From Fidelibacterota bacterium (lineage in GTDB: Bacteria; Fidelibacterota; Marinisomatia; Marinisomatales; SCKK01): a stretch of 35,121 nucleotides of DNA. Both the position numbers and the translations under genes were made by a program. Of this stretch, positions 16,649 to 24,205 are shown piece by piece. The stretch spans positions 1 to 35,121 of the forward strand of contig SCKK01000039.1 in the NCBI GenBank assembly GCA_004124475.1. The letters run 5' to 3'. The notes beneath the pieces were generated by a model. It was not told the origin of the DNA and made no database searches. It saw nothing but the letters and a program-made list of their open reading frames with translations. Every line of letters begins with the position of its first letter. The first letter of the stretch is position 1.

Positions 16649-16808
16649 AAAGGGATGCCTTCGGCAAAGGAGTCGGGATAATCGGGAGATTCAGACAGTA
16701 ATTTGAGAGTGTGAATTTCGTCATCTGGTTCGATTCCGACGACATCAGTAAACGTCCCACCCCAGTCGATGGGAACTGCTATTTTCTTTTTTCAGCAGAC
16801 GATTTCAT
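16603..16808 (-). pseudogene. N-terminal relic of a hydantoinase A/5-oxoprolinase gene, frameshifted
   Basis: From ATG 16808 the minus strand reads MKSSAEKRK. After a one-base loss in an A run it continues in another frame as IAVPIDWGGTFTDVVGIEPD and DEIHTLKLLSESPDYPDSFAEGI. The IDxGGTFTDVV and HTLKLLSESPDYPD blocks are diagnostic of the N-terminal hydantoinase/oxoprolinase domain, in which several hundred further residues should follow. The fragment ends at about 16655, where it meets the sorting-domain relic in a different frame. It is clearly non-functional. Confidence 0.75.
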
Positions 16809-16820
16809 AAAAAAACCTAC

Positions 16821-16840
16821 AAACCACTTCAGTGGTTTTT
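16821..16840. terminator. Bidirectional hairpin terminator
   Basis: AAACCACT-TC-AGTGGTTTTT: 8-bp arms with a T run on the plus strand. It directly follows the hydrolase stop (16842-16840) on the minus strand, where a T7 run lies a few bases further on. Confidence 0.65.
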
Positions 16841-17703
16841 CAACTCCTTAGAAAATCGAGCAGTAACCGATTCACCCTTTCCGGCTCCTCATGTTGAAGC
16901 CAGTGGGTCGCCTCGTCCAGAAAGATGAGCTGTCCATTGGTGCATCGGTCTATTGAGGGTTGGGCCATCTCCCTCCCTAAGAATCGATCTTTCACCCCCC
17001 ACAGCAGAAGCATCGGCACCTCTATTTTCCTTGAAGCTTGGTTTCTTCTTCCACCTCGCTTCATAAGAAGTATCCCCGCCCGGTACCAGTTCACCATCCC
17101 CGTGATGGCACCCGGTTGGGACCATGCTTCCATATATTTGGAGAGGTCCTTTTCGGTAAACGATCCCCGCTGAGAAGTGTAGGTCAAAGCCTTTCTGGCA
17201 AACTCCCAATCTTTTCGGTACATGGTCCACTCAGGCAAAAAGGGTAATTGATAGTAAAAGATATACCAGCTCTTTTTCCGCTGGTCTCGATTGGTAAAAA
17301 GATTTTTCCGCATGACATCAGGATGGGGGCAGTTTAGGACGGTTAATTTTTCCACCCAGCGGGGATAACGATGTCCCAGTTGCCACGCGGTGAGTCCGCC
17401 CCAATCGTGTCCGACGATGTGGGCCTTCTTTCGGCCCAGGGCTTCGATGAGTCCGAGAGTGTCATGGACAATTGATCGACCTCTGTAAGACGAAATGCTG
17501 GAGGGCTTGGTTGAGCGGTTGTACCCCCGCTGATCCGGAACCACCACTCGATATCCCCTCTCAGCAAAGAAATCGATCTGCTTGTGCCAGCAGTACCAGA
17601 ACTCAGGAAAGCCGTGGAGAAAGATCAGCAGTTCCCCGTCTTCCGGTCCTGCCAGGGCAGTGTGGAGGGTAATACCGTTAGTTCTGATAAACTTGAACTT
17701 CAT
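16840..17703 (-). CDS. Alpha/beta hydrolase, epoxide hydrolase-like
   Basis: 287 aa from ATG 17703; an extension to 17763 would overlap the preceding gene and reads like its antisense frame. Signature blocks are HGFPEFWYCW (oxyanion HGxP), DQRGYNRS, the nucleophile elbow GHDWGG (Asp nucleophile, as in epoxide hydrolases and haloalkane dehalogenases), the acid in WGVKDRFLG and the base His in ATHWLQHEEP. The cap region contains aromatic residues. Cytoplasmic; substrate unknown. The start lies 1 bp after the stop of the nitroreductase fragment, so translation is probably coupled. GC content here looks higher than in the AT-rich island further right. Confidence 0.88.
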   Translation of the reverse strand: MKFKFIRTNGITLHTALAGPEDGELLIFLHGFPEFWYCWHKQIDFFAERGYRVVVPDQRGYNRSTKPSSISSYRGRSIVHDTLGLIEALGRKKAHIVGHDWGGLTAWQLGHRYPRWVEKLTVLNCPHPDVMRKNLFTNRDQRKKSWYIFYYQLPFLPEWTMYRKDWEFARKALTYTSQRGSFTEKDLSKYMEAWSQPGAITGMVNWYRAGILLMKRGGRRNQASRKIEVPMLLLWGVKDRFLGREMAQPSIDRCTNGQLIFLDEATHWLQHEEPERVNRLLLDFLRS

Positions 17704-17704
17704 A

Positions 17705-17959
17705 CTAAAAAACCGCGGTAACCTCTTCAAATAACTTTTTCTCCAGTATAGGCACCTGGGCATCTTCTGCGGGATATCTTACGGGAATCAGCAGAAACGG
17801 TTTTTCGTTGGGCGAGCGGTTCAGGATTTCGGAGAGGAACCCCATGGGGCTGGGCGTGTGTGTCAGGGCTACCAGTCCTGCATTGTGAATAGCTGTGAGA
17901 AGAAAACCGGAAGCAATCCACACAGGTAATTCTTTTTCTGTGAGATAATCCTTTTTCAT
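17705..17959 (-). pseudogene. Nitroreductase-family fragment (C-terminal part only)
   Basis: 84 residues, with SGFLLTAIHNAGLVALTHTP, SPMGFLSEIL, RSPNEKPFLLIPVRYPAEDA and a QVPILEKK tail. This matches the C-terminal FMN-binding half of nitroreductases, which are normally 200-270 aa. The N-terminal half with the other flavin contacts is missing, and the quinone-reductase gene ends only 5 bp upstream, pointing to a deletion. It may still be translated, but it is unlikely to be an active enzyme. Confidence 0.7.
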
Positions 17960-17964
17960 GTAAG

Positions 17965-18549
17965 TTATAGACTCCGGGCGATTTGGTGGACTTTGTTAAG
18001 GTACTTTTCTTTTTTTTCCTGAGATACGAACGGTACGGACCAGCAGTTGATCCGTTTGATCTTTTTTATCCCGCACATCTTCAAAACGCCGCGCTTGATC
18101 CTCCGGAAAGGTATGTTCATATAAAAGTATTTGGTAAAGAGAGCCGGGGAACCATAGGTGTTGATGATGATCGCTTGTTTCCCCTTCAGCAGTCCCACGG
18201 GCCGACCGTAGTTGCCGATGATCTGCTTGAAGTTGAAGGCAAAGCCCACAGAAAAAACCCGGTCAATCCATCCCTCAAAGATTGCCGGCGCCCGAAACCA
18301 CCAGACGGGATAAACAAACACCAATACATCTGCTCTCTTCACTTTCTCCTGGTGGGACTTTACTGCATCACTGATCTCTTCTCCAGCCAATTCAGATTGA
18401 GGCAGGACCGGCTGAAAGTTCTCAGCATAGAGGTCTACGAGAGATATATCGTGACCGGCATTCTGTGCACCTTCTGCAAAGGCATCTTTTAATGCTCCGC
18501 AGAAACTGTTCAGGTTGGGGTGGGAGTATACAATTAAAATATTCATCAC
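17965..18549 (-). CDS. Flavodoxin-fold NAD(P)H:quinone oxidoreductase
   Basis: 194 aa. Begins MMNILIVYSHPNLNSFCGAL, the usual beta1-phosphate loop of the MdaB/KefF/NQO1-like family. It continues with VYPVWWFRAPAIFEGWIDRVFS (substrate loop), GRPVGLLKGKQAIIINTYGS and a CGIKKIKR region. FMN- or FAD-dependent two-electron reduction of quinones is expected. It is the first gene of a run with the nitroreductase fragment and the hydrolase, all on the minus strand with gaps of 1-5 bp, suggesting one detoxification-type operon. Confidence 0.88.
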   Translation of the reverse strand: MMNILIVYSHPNLNSFCGALKDAFAEGAQNAGHDISLVDLYAENFQPVLPQSELAGEEISDAVKSHQEKVKRADVLVFVYPVWWFRAPAIFEGWIDRVFSVGFAFNFKQIIGNYGRPVGLLKGKQAIIINTYGSPALFTKYFYMNIPFRRIKRGVLKMCGIKKIKRINCWSVPFVSQEKKEKYLNKVHQIARSL

Positions 18550-18666
18550 ACTTCAATATCCTGAAATTTACAACTGTTGACTAATAAACCCACTTAAATG
18601 TCGATTCAAGTTGTTGAAAATTCAGATAAGATTTTTTAATTTTGTCGACACTTTAAGAGGCAGATG

Positions 18667-18915
18667 ATGGCGACTTACTTTTCAATGAACAACGTAACCC
18701 CCGGCACGAAACTGAGGCTCATCCGTGAAAAGCGGTCCAGCTGGGGATGGGTTTTATCTGAAGGAGAGATTGTGGAAATTCTGGAACTTCAATACCAGCC
18801 CACCCGGTTCAAGGTGAAAGACAGCCAGAGTCGGACCTGGATTTTGGACACCCACGATGCCGAAATCGTGGATGAAGAAATTACTTCAGAATCACCAGCT
18901 TCCGGGTCTGCATGA
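18667..18915 (+). CDS. Small conserved-looking hypothetical protein (SH3-like?)
   Basis: 82 aa (one residue longer if the preceding ATG at 18664 is used). An AGAGGCAG site lies upstream. The sequence has alternating beta-type segments (TKLRLIREKRSSWGWVLSEG, EIVEILELQ, FKVKDSQSRTWILDTHDAEI) consistent with a small SH3-like barrel, and an acidic tail. I do not recognise the family. It is directly followed by a duplicated piece of the selenoprotein gene. Confidence 0.55.
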   Translation: MATYFSMNNVTPGTKLRLIREKRSSWGWVLSEGEIVEILELQYQPTRFKVKDSQSRTWILDTHDAEIVDEEITSESPASGSA

Positions 18916-18921
18916 ATACTC

Positions 18922-19033
18922 AGCCTGTTCTTGTGGATTACAAACTCAGCGAAGATTGAAGTGTTACGGTGTGACTGGCTCCTATCTATACTGATGATTC
19001 GTGTGTTCCCTCGGTTTCGGGTTTGCAAATAAA
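18922..19033 (+). repeat. 112-bp direct repeat, copy 1 (relic of the selenoprotein gene 3' end)
   Basis: 109 of 112 bases match 19924-20035. It includes the last codons (PVLVDYKLSED and stop) plus about 75 bp of downstream sequence. Here it has no upstream gene body and is therefore a truncated duplicate. Confidence 0.9.
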
Positions 19034-19040
19034 GAACCAA

Positions 19041-19056
19041 TCCCGAAGTTTCGGGA
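19041..19056. repeat. Dispersed palindrome TCCCGAA-GT-TTCGGGA
   Basis: Perfect 7-bp arms. It may act as a terminator-like or REP-like element and belongs to the family found at 1953, 2310 and 21524. Confidence 0.7.
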
Positions 19057-19211
19057 AAATCGGGAGGAGTTTGATTGATTCCCACGGCCATACAAACACA
19101 GCTCATAATTCTATTGGGTAAAGTCCCAGTTTAGCCACTAATGTTCTTAAATTACTCATATGGCAAATCGTTTGAAATGCTTATTTCCACGAAGAACCGG
19201 AAAATTTATCA

Positions 19212-19961
19212 ATGGGTGATCTGAGCGAATTTAAAACTACTACCCGACTGTTTCTAAAATCCTATCCATGGAGGCGGATTGATCCCGTTCCCTGGACACA
19301 ATTGGGTAAACCTCTTTCAGAATGTCGACTGACGCTTATTTCCAGTGCGGGGTTTGTCCTGCCGGATCAGGAGCCGTTTGATAGGTTCATTCCTGGTGGC
19401 GACGTCAGTTTTCGGGAAATTCCAAGCGATATTAATGTTTCTGAATTGACTGATTGCCATAAAAGTAAATCATACGATCATAGCGGGTTGCGTCGGGATC
19501 CCAACGTGGCGTTTCCCATAGACAGGGTTCGGGAACTGGTTGAGTCAGGACGAATTGGTTCCTTAAATCATCGGTATCTCTCATTCATGGGCGTCATAAC
19601 AGCTCCGGGAAGGTTAATTCATCGCACCGCCCCGGAGGCAGCGAAGTGGCTGGCAGATGATGGTGTTGACATTGCGATTTTAGTCCCTGTCTGACCTATG
19701 TGCAATCAGGCCGTGTGCCTGGTAGCAGCAGAACTTGAACGCCAGGGCATTGTAACCGTTGTCATACAGCTTTTGCGGAGAGTGGCTGAGAAAGTACAGC
19801 CACCCCGTGCTTTATTCGTACCTTTTAAACATGGATACCCATTAGACAAACCTGGTCAATCAGAAAGACAAATTGCTGTGCTCGAAGCCGCACTCAGTCT
19901 ATTAGAGGACAAATCTCTCCAAAAGCCTGTGCTTGTGGATTACAAACTCCGCGAAGATTGA
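19212..19961 (+). CDS. GrdB/PrdB-family (glycine/betaine/proline reductase B-like) selenoprotein, in-frame TGA
   Basis: 249 codons when TGA 19692-19694 is read as selenocysteine. N-terminal part: RLTLISSAGFVLPDQEPFD, GDVSFREIP, ELTDCHKSKSYDHSGLRRDP, then DRVRELVESGRIG and APEAAKWLADDGVDIAILVPV. Directly after come TGA-P-M-C-N-Q, VCLVAAELERQGIVTVV and PVLVDYKLRED. Homologues of this family have Cys or Sec at this position, in a C/U-x-x-C redox motif followed by AxxxExxGIPTV. Continuous homology on both sides of the TGA, a UxxC motif and a hairpin 12 nt downstream all favour selenocysteine over a nonsense mutation. The substrate is unknown; the protein lacks the fermentation-operon context. The start has only weak Shine-Dalgarno support. 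Confidence 0.82.
19692..19721 (+). promoter_or_regulatory. Selenocysteine codon and candidate bacterial SECIS hairpin
   Basis: TGA at 19692-19694, 12 nt spacer, then CAGGC-CGTGT-GCCTG (19707-19721): a 5-bp stem with a loop containing GT. Bacterial SECIS elements such as that of fdhF place a short stem with a G/GU-bearing loop about 11 nt after the UGA, within the coding sequence. Confidence 0.6.
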
Positions 19962-20035
19962 AGTGTTACGGTGTGACTGGCTCCTATCTATACTGATGAT
20001 TCGTGTGTTCCCTCCGTTTCGGGTTTGCAAATAAA
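19924..20035 (+). repeat. 112-bp direct repeat, copy 2 (3' end of the selenoprotein gene)
   Basis: Contains the authentic C-terminal codons and 3' flank of the GrdB-like gene. Three substitutions separate it from copy 1. Confidence 0.9.
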
Positions 20036-20139
20036 AAGCCAAAGAGCAGATATAAGTGATTACATTCATTGCCATTTTATCTTTGACATTTAGCCAATTT
20101 ATACGAAAGTTTCAGAAGAATAAATAGAGGAGATTACCA

Positions 20140-20400
20140 TTGAATCACATGCTTTTTTCAATTATAAATTTAATATTCCAGTTCTTGTATATCTGTTTGA
20201 TCGCAAGAGTAGTTTTATCGTGGGTGCCACACAATGCTTACAATCCGATTGTTCAGATTGTGTATAAAATCACCGATCCTATGCTGAGACCCATCCAGCA
20301 GATCATTCCGCCATTGAGAATTGGATTTGATATTTCACCCATTATTGCCATCGTAGCGTTAGGCTTTATCAAAAAAATAATTGTGTGGGCGATGTTTTAA
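20140..20400 (+). CDS. yggT: YggT-family membrane protein
   Basis: 86 aa. The start is TTG 20140, chosen because AGAGGAG lies 7 bp upstream; an in-frame ATG at 20149 is the alternative. Two hydrophobic helices flank the family signature ARVVLSWVPHN...NPIVQIVYKITDPMLRPIQQIIPP. YggT proteins are small inner-membrane proteins linked to osmotic or cell-envelope stress. It lies 65 bp upstream of an MscS channel gene on the same strand, which fits an osmotic-stress role. Confidence 0.9.
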   Translation: MNHMLFSIINLIFQFLYICLIARVVLSWVPHNAYNPIVQIVYKITDPMLRPIQQIIPPLRIGFDISPIIAIVALGFIKKIIVWAMF

Positions 20401-20465
20401 GAAATCTTTAAATCAAAGAATATTCAGCGACAATCCATACGGCAATAATCCATTGATTGGTTAAG

Positions 20466-21515
20466 ATGGAAATTATTACATCACTATTAGCAGAACCCTA
20501 TATACAAGCCCTAATAGTTATAATCGTTTCAGTTATCGCTGCGAAATTAGCCGATTGGATTTTCACCCGAATATTTGGTCGAATCGTCAAGCGCACCAAG
20601 ACAACCCTTGATGATCAGATATTAGAGCGCCTGCACAAGCCGATTTTCTACAGCATCTTATTAATTGGAATAAATATTTCTGTAGGTCTCATTGAACTTC
20701 CCAAGAATATTCAGTATTTAATTGTTGGTCTTTTGAAAACTTTTGCTGTATTGATTTGGTCAGCAGCAGTTTTAAAATTAATCACAGTGGCTTTAAATTG
20801 GTTTTCTAAAAAGGAAAAAGTATTAAGGGTTGTTCAAAAACAAACCATTCCTCTTTTTGATAATCTTGGGAAGATCTTCATTGTTATCGCAGCCAGCTAC
20901 TTTATACTACTTGCATGGGATGTGAACATCACCGCCTGGCTTGCATCCGCCGGAATAGTGGGTATTGCGATCGGTTTTGCAGCCAAGGATACGCTGGCAA
21001 ATCTCTTTGCCGGATTATTCATCATGGTGGATGCACCCTATAAAATAGGGGATTTTATTAATCTTGGTACCGGTGAGAGGGGGAGAGTAACTGAAATCGG
21101 TATTCGCAGCACACGGATATTAACCCGAGACGATATCGAAATCACGATACCAAACTCTGTAATTGCCAACGCAAAAATCGTGAATGAAAGTGGTGGACCT
21201 TACGAAAAAGAACGTGTACGCGTCACTGTGGGCGTAGCGTACGGATCTGACATTGATAAGGTTCGAAGGATTCTTATGGATGTTGCTAACTCCAATGAAA
21301 ATGTACATAAAGATCCTGAACCCCGTGTTCGATTCCGAAAGTTTGGAGAGTCTGAATTGGTCTTTCAGCTTCTATGCTGGATTGAAGAACCGGTCTTAAG
21401 AGGAAGAGTTATTGACCAGTTGAATACTGAAATTTATCATAGATTTGGTAGAGAAAATATAGTGATTCCCTTTCCCCAACGGACTGTACATATAGTTAAT
21501 ACGGCAAAGGAATAG
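20466..21515 (+). CDS. mscS: Small-conductance mechanosensitive channel (MscS family)
   Basis: 349 aa from ATG 20466 (a TTG at 20457 would add three residues). It has three to four N-terminal transmembrane helices. The pore-lining helix contains AWLASAGIVGIAIGFAAKDT followed by LANLFAGLFI, with the Gly/Ala packing typical of MscS TM3. Next come the beta domain (APYKIGDFINLGTGERGRVTE, DIEITIPNSVIANAKIVN) and the cytoplasmic alpha/beta vestibule ending VIPFPQRTVHI. Releases solutes on hypo-osmotic shock. Full length. A palindrome follows the stop and may terminate transcription. Confidence 0.94.
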   Translation: MEIITSLLAEPYIQALIVIIVSVIAAKLADWIFTRIFGRIVKRTKTTLDDQILERLHKPIFYSILLIGINISVGLIELPKNIQYLIVGLLKTFAVLIWSAAVLKLITVALNWFSKKEKVLRVVQKQTIPLFDNLGKIFIVIAASYFILLAWDVNITAWLASAGIVGIAIGFAAKDTLANLFAGLFIMVDAPYKIGDFINLGTGERGRVTEIGIRSTRILTRDDIEITIPNSVIANAKIVNESGGPYEKERVRVTVGVAYGSDIDKVRRILMDVANSNENVHKDPEPRVRFRKFGESELVFQLLCWIEEPVLRGRVIDQLNTEIYHRFGRENIVIPFPQRTVHIVNTAKE

Positions 21516-21523
21516 TATGTAAA

Positions 21524-21539
21524 TCCCAAAGTTTCGGGA
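21524..21539. repeat. Dispersed palindrome TCCCAAAGTTTCGGGA
   Basis: Same family as 19041-19056 with one arm mismatch. It lies in the convergent gap between mscS and the DUF3326 gene and could terminate both. Confidence 0.6.
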
Positions 21540-21565
21540 CAAAAGGGGTGAACCGACTATTCATC

Positions 21566-22936
21566 CTATTCACTTATTTTTAAAATCATTTCTGTTGATG
21601 CTTTACTATTTGCCTGTATTTTTTTCCTATACGTTATTTTTTTAACTTGGGTTGCAGACAATGGTCGCCTGACAGATTCCGGAGCAATTCCGGCTTTGAT
21701 AGCATTCAGCACACCGGCAGCTTCCCAATAGTTATCAACCATGTATAATTGACCGGGTTTCCAAGGTAAAGCCCTCAGATCATTTTTCATCAGGTTATAA
21801 TTTTCCCGAACACCGATAACTTTAATACCCTGTTCTAAAGCGGCTAATGTAGGTAAACCAACGCAACCATCAGGAATAACAAGGCAGGAGATATCTTCTG
21901 CCGTAATAATATTAGGATGAAGCATATTATTAGGGTCAGTGATAATTCTTGGACTTCGACTAAGCCCTTTCAAAATCGATTGTAAAAAAGTCACAGAAAC
22001 AACTTCCGCCGCCATCCGTGGATCTACTACTCCAGGATCCATATTTGCAATTTCAGGTGACTCAAACATTGGTGAATGAGCAGAAGGCACATTGTAAAGT
22101 AGTGAGATTCCATGTGTAAGGATCGCTTCAACGCCACCCCACGGGTTGATCATTGATCCTTCACTCTTGTAATAATCTGTATGATAGCTTTTTGGCACAT
22201 CAATTACAGATGACAAAGCTACTGCATCGTATTCATCCCGATATTCATCCATTACATTCAACAGAGCTTTTAACCGGTCAATTTTCCCCACTGCTCGACC
22301 GGAAGATGAATATTCCGAACTCATATGAATTGGTGGATCAATTTGCAGGATCCTTGAGCACTGAAAACCGTAAGCCGCTCTGGCTCCGTTAACACTATTA
22401 ATTGCAGCATTTACGAAAATTTGATGGGGGTGATCATCGATGACGACCAGTACACGATTTGAGTGGACAGGCTGTAATCCAAGAGTTCCCATGAGTAAGC
22501 GACTGATAATACTGCCTTCTACATATAAACCATTATCAGGGATTTCGTTGATATCGGATGCGTTAACAACATTGGGGTGGGTAATCAATGTATCACAGGT
22601 TTCCGACAATAATTTCGCGACCGGTCCAGCATCACCAGAGTGTCCACCCACCTCCGCTCCAATACCTGTTGGAACCAATAGGACAGTATTGAACTTATTG
22701 ATATTTTCTGTTGATCTCTTTGAAAAATGAAAAATCGAATCTGTTATTTCATGATCATTTCCTGATAATAAACCCAGCTCACAATGATAATGGTCAACTT
22801 TCGTTTCCGTAACCACAAAACGGACTGGAATTTCATCCTTTGGAATAAATTCACTAATAACCTTGTTAAAATGATTTATCAGGTTTTTATGCCCGGGTAC
22901 TATCGGTATCTCAAACTCTTTTTCATACAGTTTCAT
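21566..22936 (-). CDS. DUF3326-family protein
   Basis: 456 aa. The central block VPTGIGAEVGGHSGDAGPVA, KLLSETCDTLITHPNVVNAS, DINEIPDNGLYVEGSIISRL is characteristic of DUF3326, a family of unknown function known from cyanobacteria, plants and other bacteria. Later conserved-looking parts are NPWGGVEAILTHG, SAHSPMFESPEIANMDPGVV, DPRMAAEVVS and IPDGCVGLPTLAALEQGIKV. No signal peptide or membrane segment, so it is cytoplasmic. It lies 57 bp downstream of the SpeD-like gene and 2.7 kb from an MfnB-like gene on the same strand. A metabolic partnership with MfnB is possible but unproven. Confidence 0.85.
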   Translation of the reverse strand: MKLYEKEFEIPIVPGHKNLINHFNKVISEFIPKDEIPVRFVVTETKVDHYHCELGLLSGNDHEITDSIFHFSKRSTENINKFNTVLLVPTGIGAEVGGHSGDAGPVAKLLSETCDTLITHPNVVNASDINEIPDNGLYVEGSIISRLLMGTLGLQPVHSNRVLVVIDDHPHQIFVNAAINSVNGARAAYGFQCSRILQIDPPIHMSSEYSSSGRAVGKIDRLKALLNVMDEYRDEYDAVALSSVIDVPKSYHTDYYKSEGSMINPWGGVEAILTHGISLLYNVPSAHSPMFESPEIANMDPGVVDPRMAAEVVSVTFLQSILKGLSRSPRIITDPNNMLHPNIITAEDISCLVIPDGCVGLPTLAALEQGIKVIGVRENYNLMKNDLRALPWKPGQLYMVDNYWEAAGVLNAIKAGIAPESVRRPLSATQVKKITYRKKIQANSKASTEMILKISE

Positions 22937-22993
22937 GTTTATCTACTCCACATCTTTATCCATAACCCTCAATTGGAAAATCATTTTCTTTTT

Positions 22994-23380
22994 TTATTTT
23001 CTCTCAATTAAGTGTGAACTGACAATTTTTCCTTTAAACCATTCTGCAGAAAAATTCTGTGCGATTTCAGCATCAAAATCTTTACAGGAAAAAATATTGA
23101 TATACACCGCACCAAGCAGGTCCAAAGTATGAATTACGATATTGCTTGTCATAATAAATTGCACAGCCGACGTTCCTTTAAAATGGGGTTCGGTCTGTTG
23201 GTCCTCGGGGGCAACACCATGGTCATCCCACCAGCTTAGTTTACAGCGATCCATGTCAATCAACTTGCACAATTCGACAAAATACTGTTTAATATTTCTT
23301 CTGTTGAAAATTGTTGGATCGCAATCGTGAAGATCCAATATTAACTCTTTACCATAGTGGTTATTATCTAAAGGTGTCAT
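22994..23380 (-). CDS. SpeD-like (S-adenosylmethionine decarboxylase family) protein
   Basis: 128 aa. GKELILDLHDCD at the N-terminus and the segment GTSAVQFIMTSNIVIHTLDL...VYINIFSC match the class 1 AdoMet decarboxylase fold. S79, H84 and C99 have the same spacing (+5, +15) as the pyruvoyl-forming Ser63, His68 and Cys83 of short bacterial SpeD. The residue before the Ser is Thr instead of the usual Glu, and the residue after it is Asn instead of His. Self-cleavage and decarboxylation are therefore plausible, but the substrate may differ. The ATG overlaps the HNH gene stop by 4 nt, so it belongs to the ATPase-HNH operon, not to a polyamine operon. Confidence 0.75.
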   Translation of the reverse strand: MTPLDNNHYGKELILDLHDCDPTIFNRRNIKQYFVELCKLIDMDRCKLSWWDDHGVAPEDQQTEPHFKGTSAVQFIMTSNIVIHTLDLLGAVYINIFSCKDFDAEIAQNFSAEWFKGKIVSSHLIERK

Positions 23381-24204
23381 CTTATTAGGCCAATTGTATT
23401 TACTATTTCAGTGATGCTGTCCCGTATTACTTTCCTTGCTGATATTGTATAAGGTTTACTTCCTTCTTTTATTAAATTTAATTCATCAATCTCCCGATTT
23501 TTTCTGGGATCGATTTCGTCCATTGAAAAAATTGCCTTAATCTTTCTTTTTATATTATCATACGCTGTTTTTCTTTCTTCCAGAAGTGCTTCACGAACGT
23601 TTAATCCAAATACTTCAATAACCGTTTCCCCCTTTGTTGATCTGTTTCGCACATGAATTATTCCTAATTCATCAATATATATATGATCAGCTGGATCCTC
23701 AAACATAGGATTAATTAATAGTTCTTCCTCATTAACCTCCTCCCCCGGATTAATTGCATATTGATTTTCTAAAGGGAAGCGATTGCCCTTTCCAATCTGG
23801 TGTTCTGAACGTTGATCCTCATGCCATGTATTACATTTCCAGCAAGTTGGTAGTAAGTTACGCCAGTCGTAAGCAAGCCAGTAATACCCTGGATGTGGTT
23901 TGATGTCAACCCCATTTTCCTGTATCATCACACGTGTATTATCTATATATCTAATCCCACCTTTTGGTCTATAATGATCAACATAAGTTGGTGAGTTTAC
24001 CTCAATACTAGATTCACAGTAGGCGCATTTACCATAAAATGGTTTCCCATAGAATCTTTCTTTTTGTTCACTGTATAAATTAGTAATGCTAATTTGTATA
24101 CCATTTTGGTAATCTTTGATTAATTGTTCTGTTGCATCATTACAGTTTTGAATCCATTGCATCCATTCTAAATCATCAGGCTCAGTAAAATCCAAGAAAA
24201 TCAT
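23377..24204 (-). CDS. HNH endonuclease, PtuB/TIGR02646-like
   Basis: 275 aa from ATG 24204, 1 bp after the ATPase stop; a TTG at 24213 would overlap the ATPase gene by 8 nt. The nuclease core is complete: C60-A-Y-C63-E, the D-H of TYVDHYRPKGG, YDWRNLLPTC (Asn) and C121-W-K-C124-N. The paired CxxC bind structural zinc and the DH...N...N form the HNH metal site. This arrangement is that of PtuB nucleases of Septu and of retron-associated HNH proteins. The C-terminal third is helical and basic (REALLEERKTAYDNIKRKIK). It probably cuts DNA or RNA when licensed by the neighbouring ATPase. Confidence 0.85.
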   Translation of the reverse strand: MIFLDFTEPDDLEWMQWIQNCNDATEQLIKDYQNGIQISITNLYSEQKERFYGKPFYGKCAYCESSIEVNSPTYVDHYRPKGGIRYIDNTRVMIQENGVDIKPHPGYYWLAYDWRNLLPTCWKCNTWHEDQRSEHQIGKGNRFPLENQYAINPGEEVNEEELLINPMFEDPADHIYIDELGIIHVRNRSTKGETVIEVFGLNVREALLEERKTAYDNIKRKIKAIFSMDEIDPRKNREIDELNLIKEGSKPYTISARKVIRDSITEIVNTIGLIR

Positions 24205-24205
24205 G

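Noticed and set aside
16727-16740. GGTTCGATTCCG resembles the T-arm of a tRNA
   Set aside because: No acceptor, D or anticodon arms can be formed around it, and the bases encode part of the hydantoinase relic on the minus strand.
16781-16801. TTTTTCAGCAGAC similar to the end of the IS5-type element, possible solo IS end
   Set aside because: On the minus strand it is explained by codons of the hydantoinase start (MKSSAEKRK). There is no partner repeat or target duplication.
19698-19961. Separate 87-codon gene starting at ATG 19698
   Set aside because: It is in frame with, and homologous to the continuation of, the GrdB-like protein before the TGA; the ATG is an internal Met codon.
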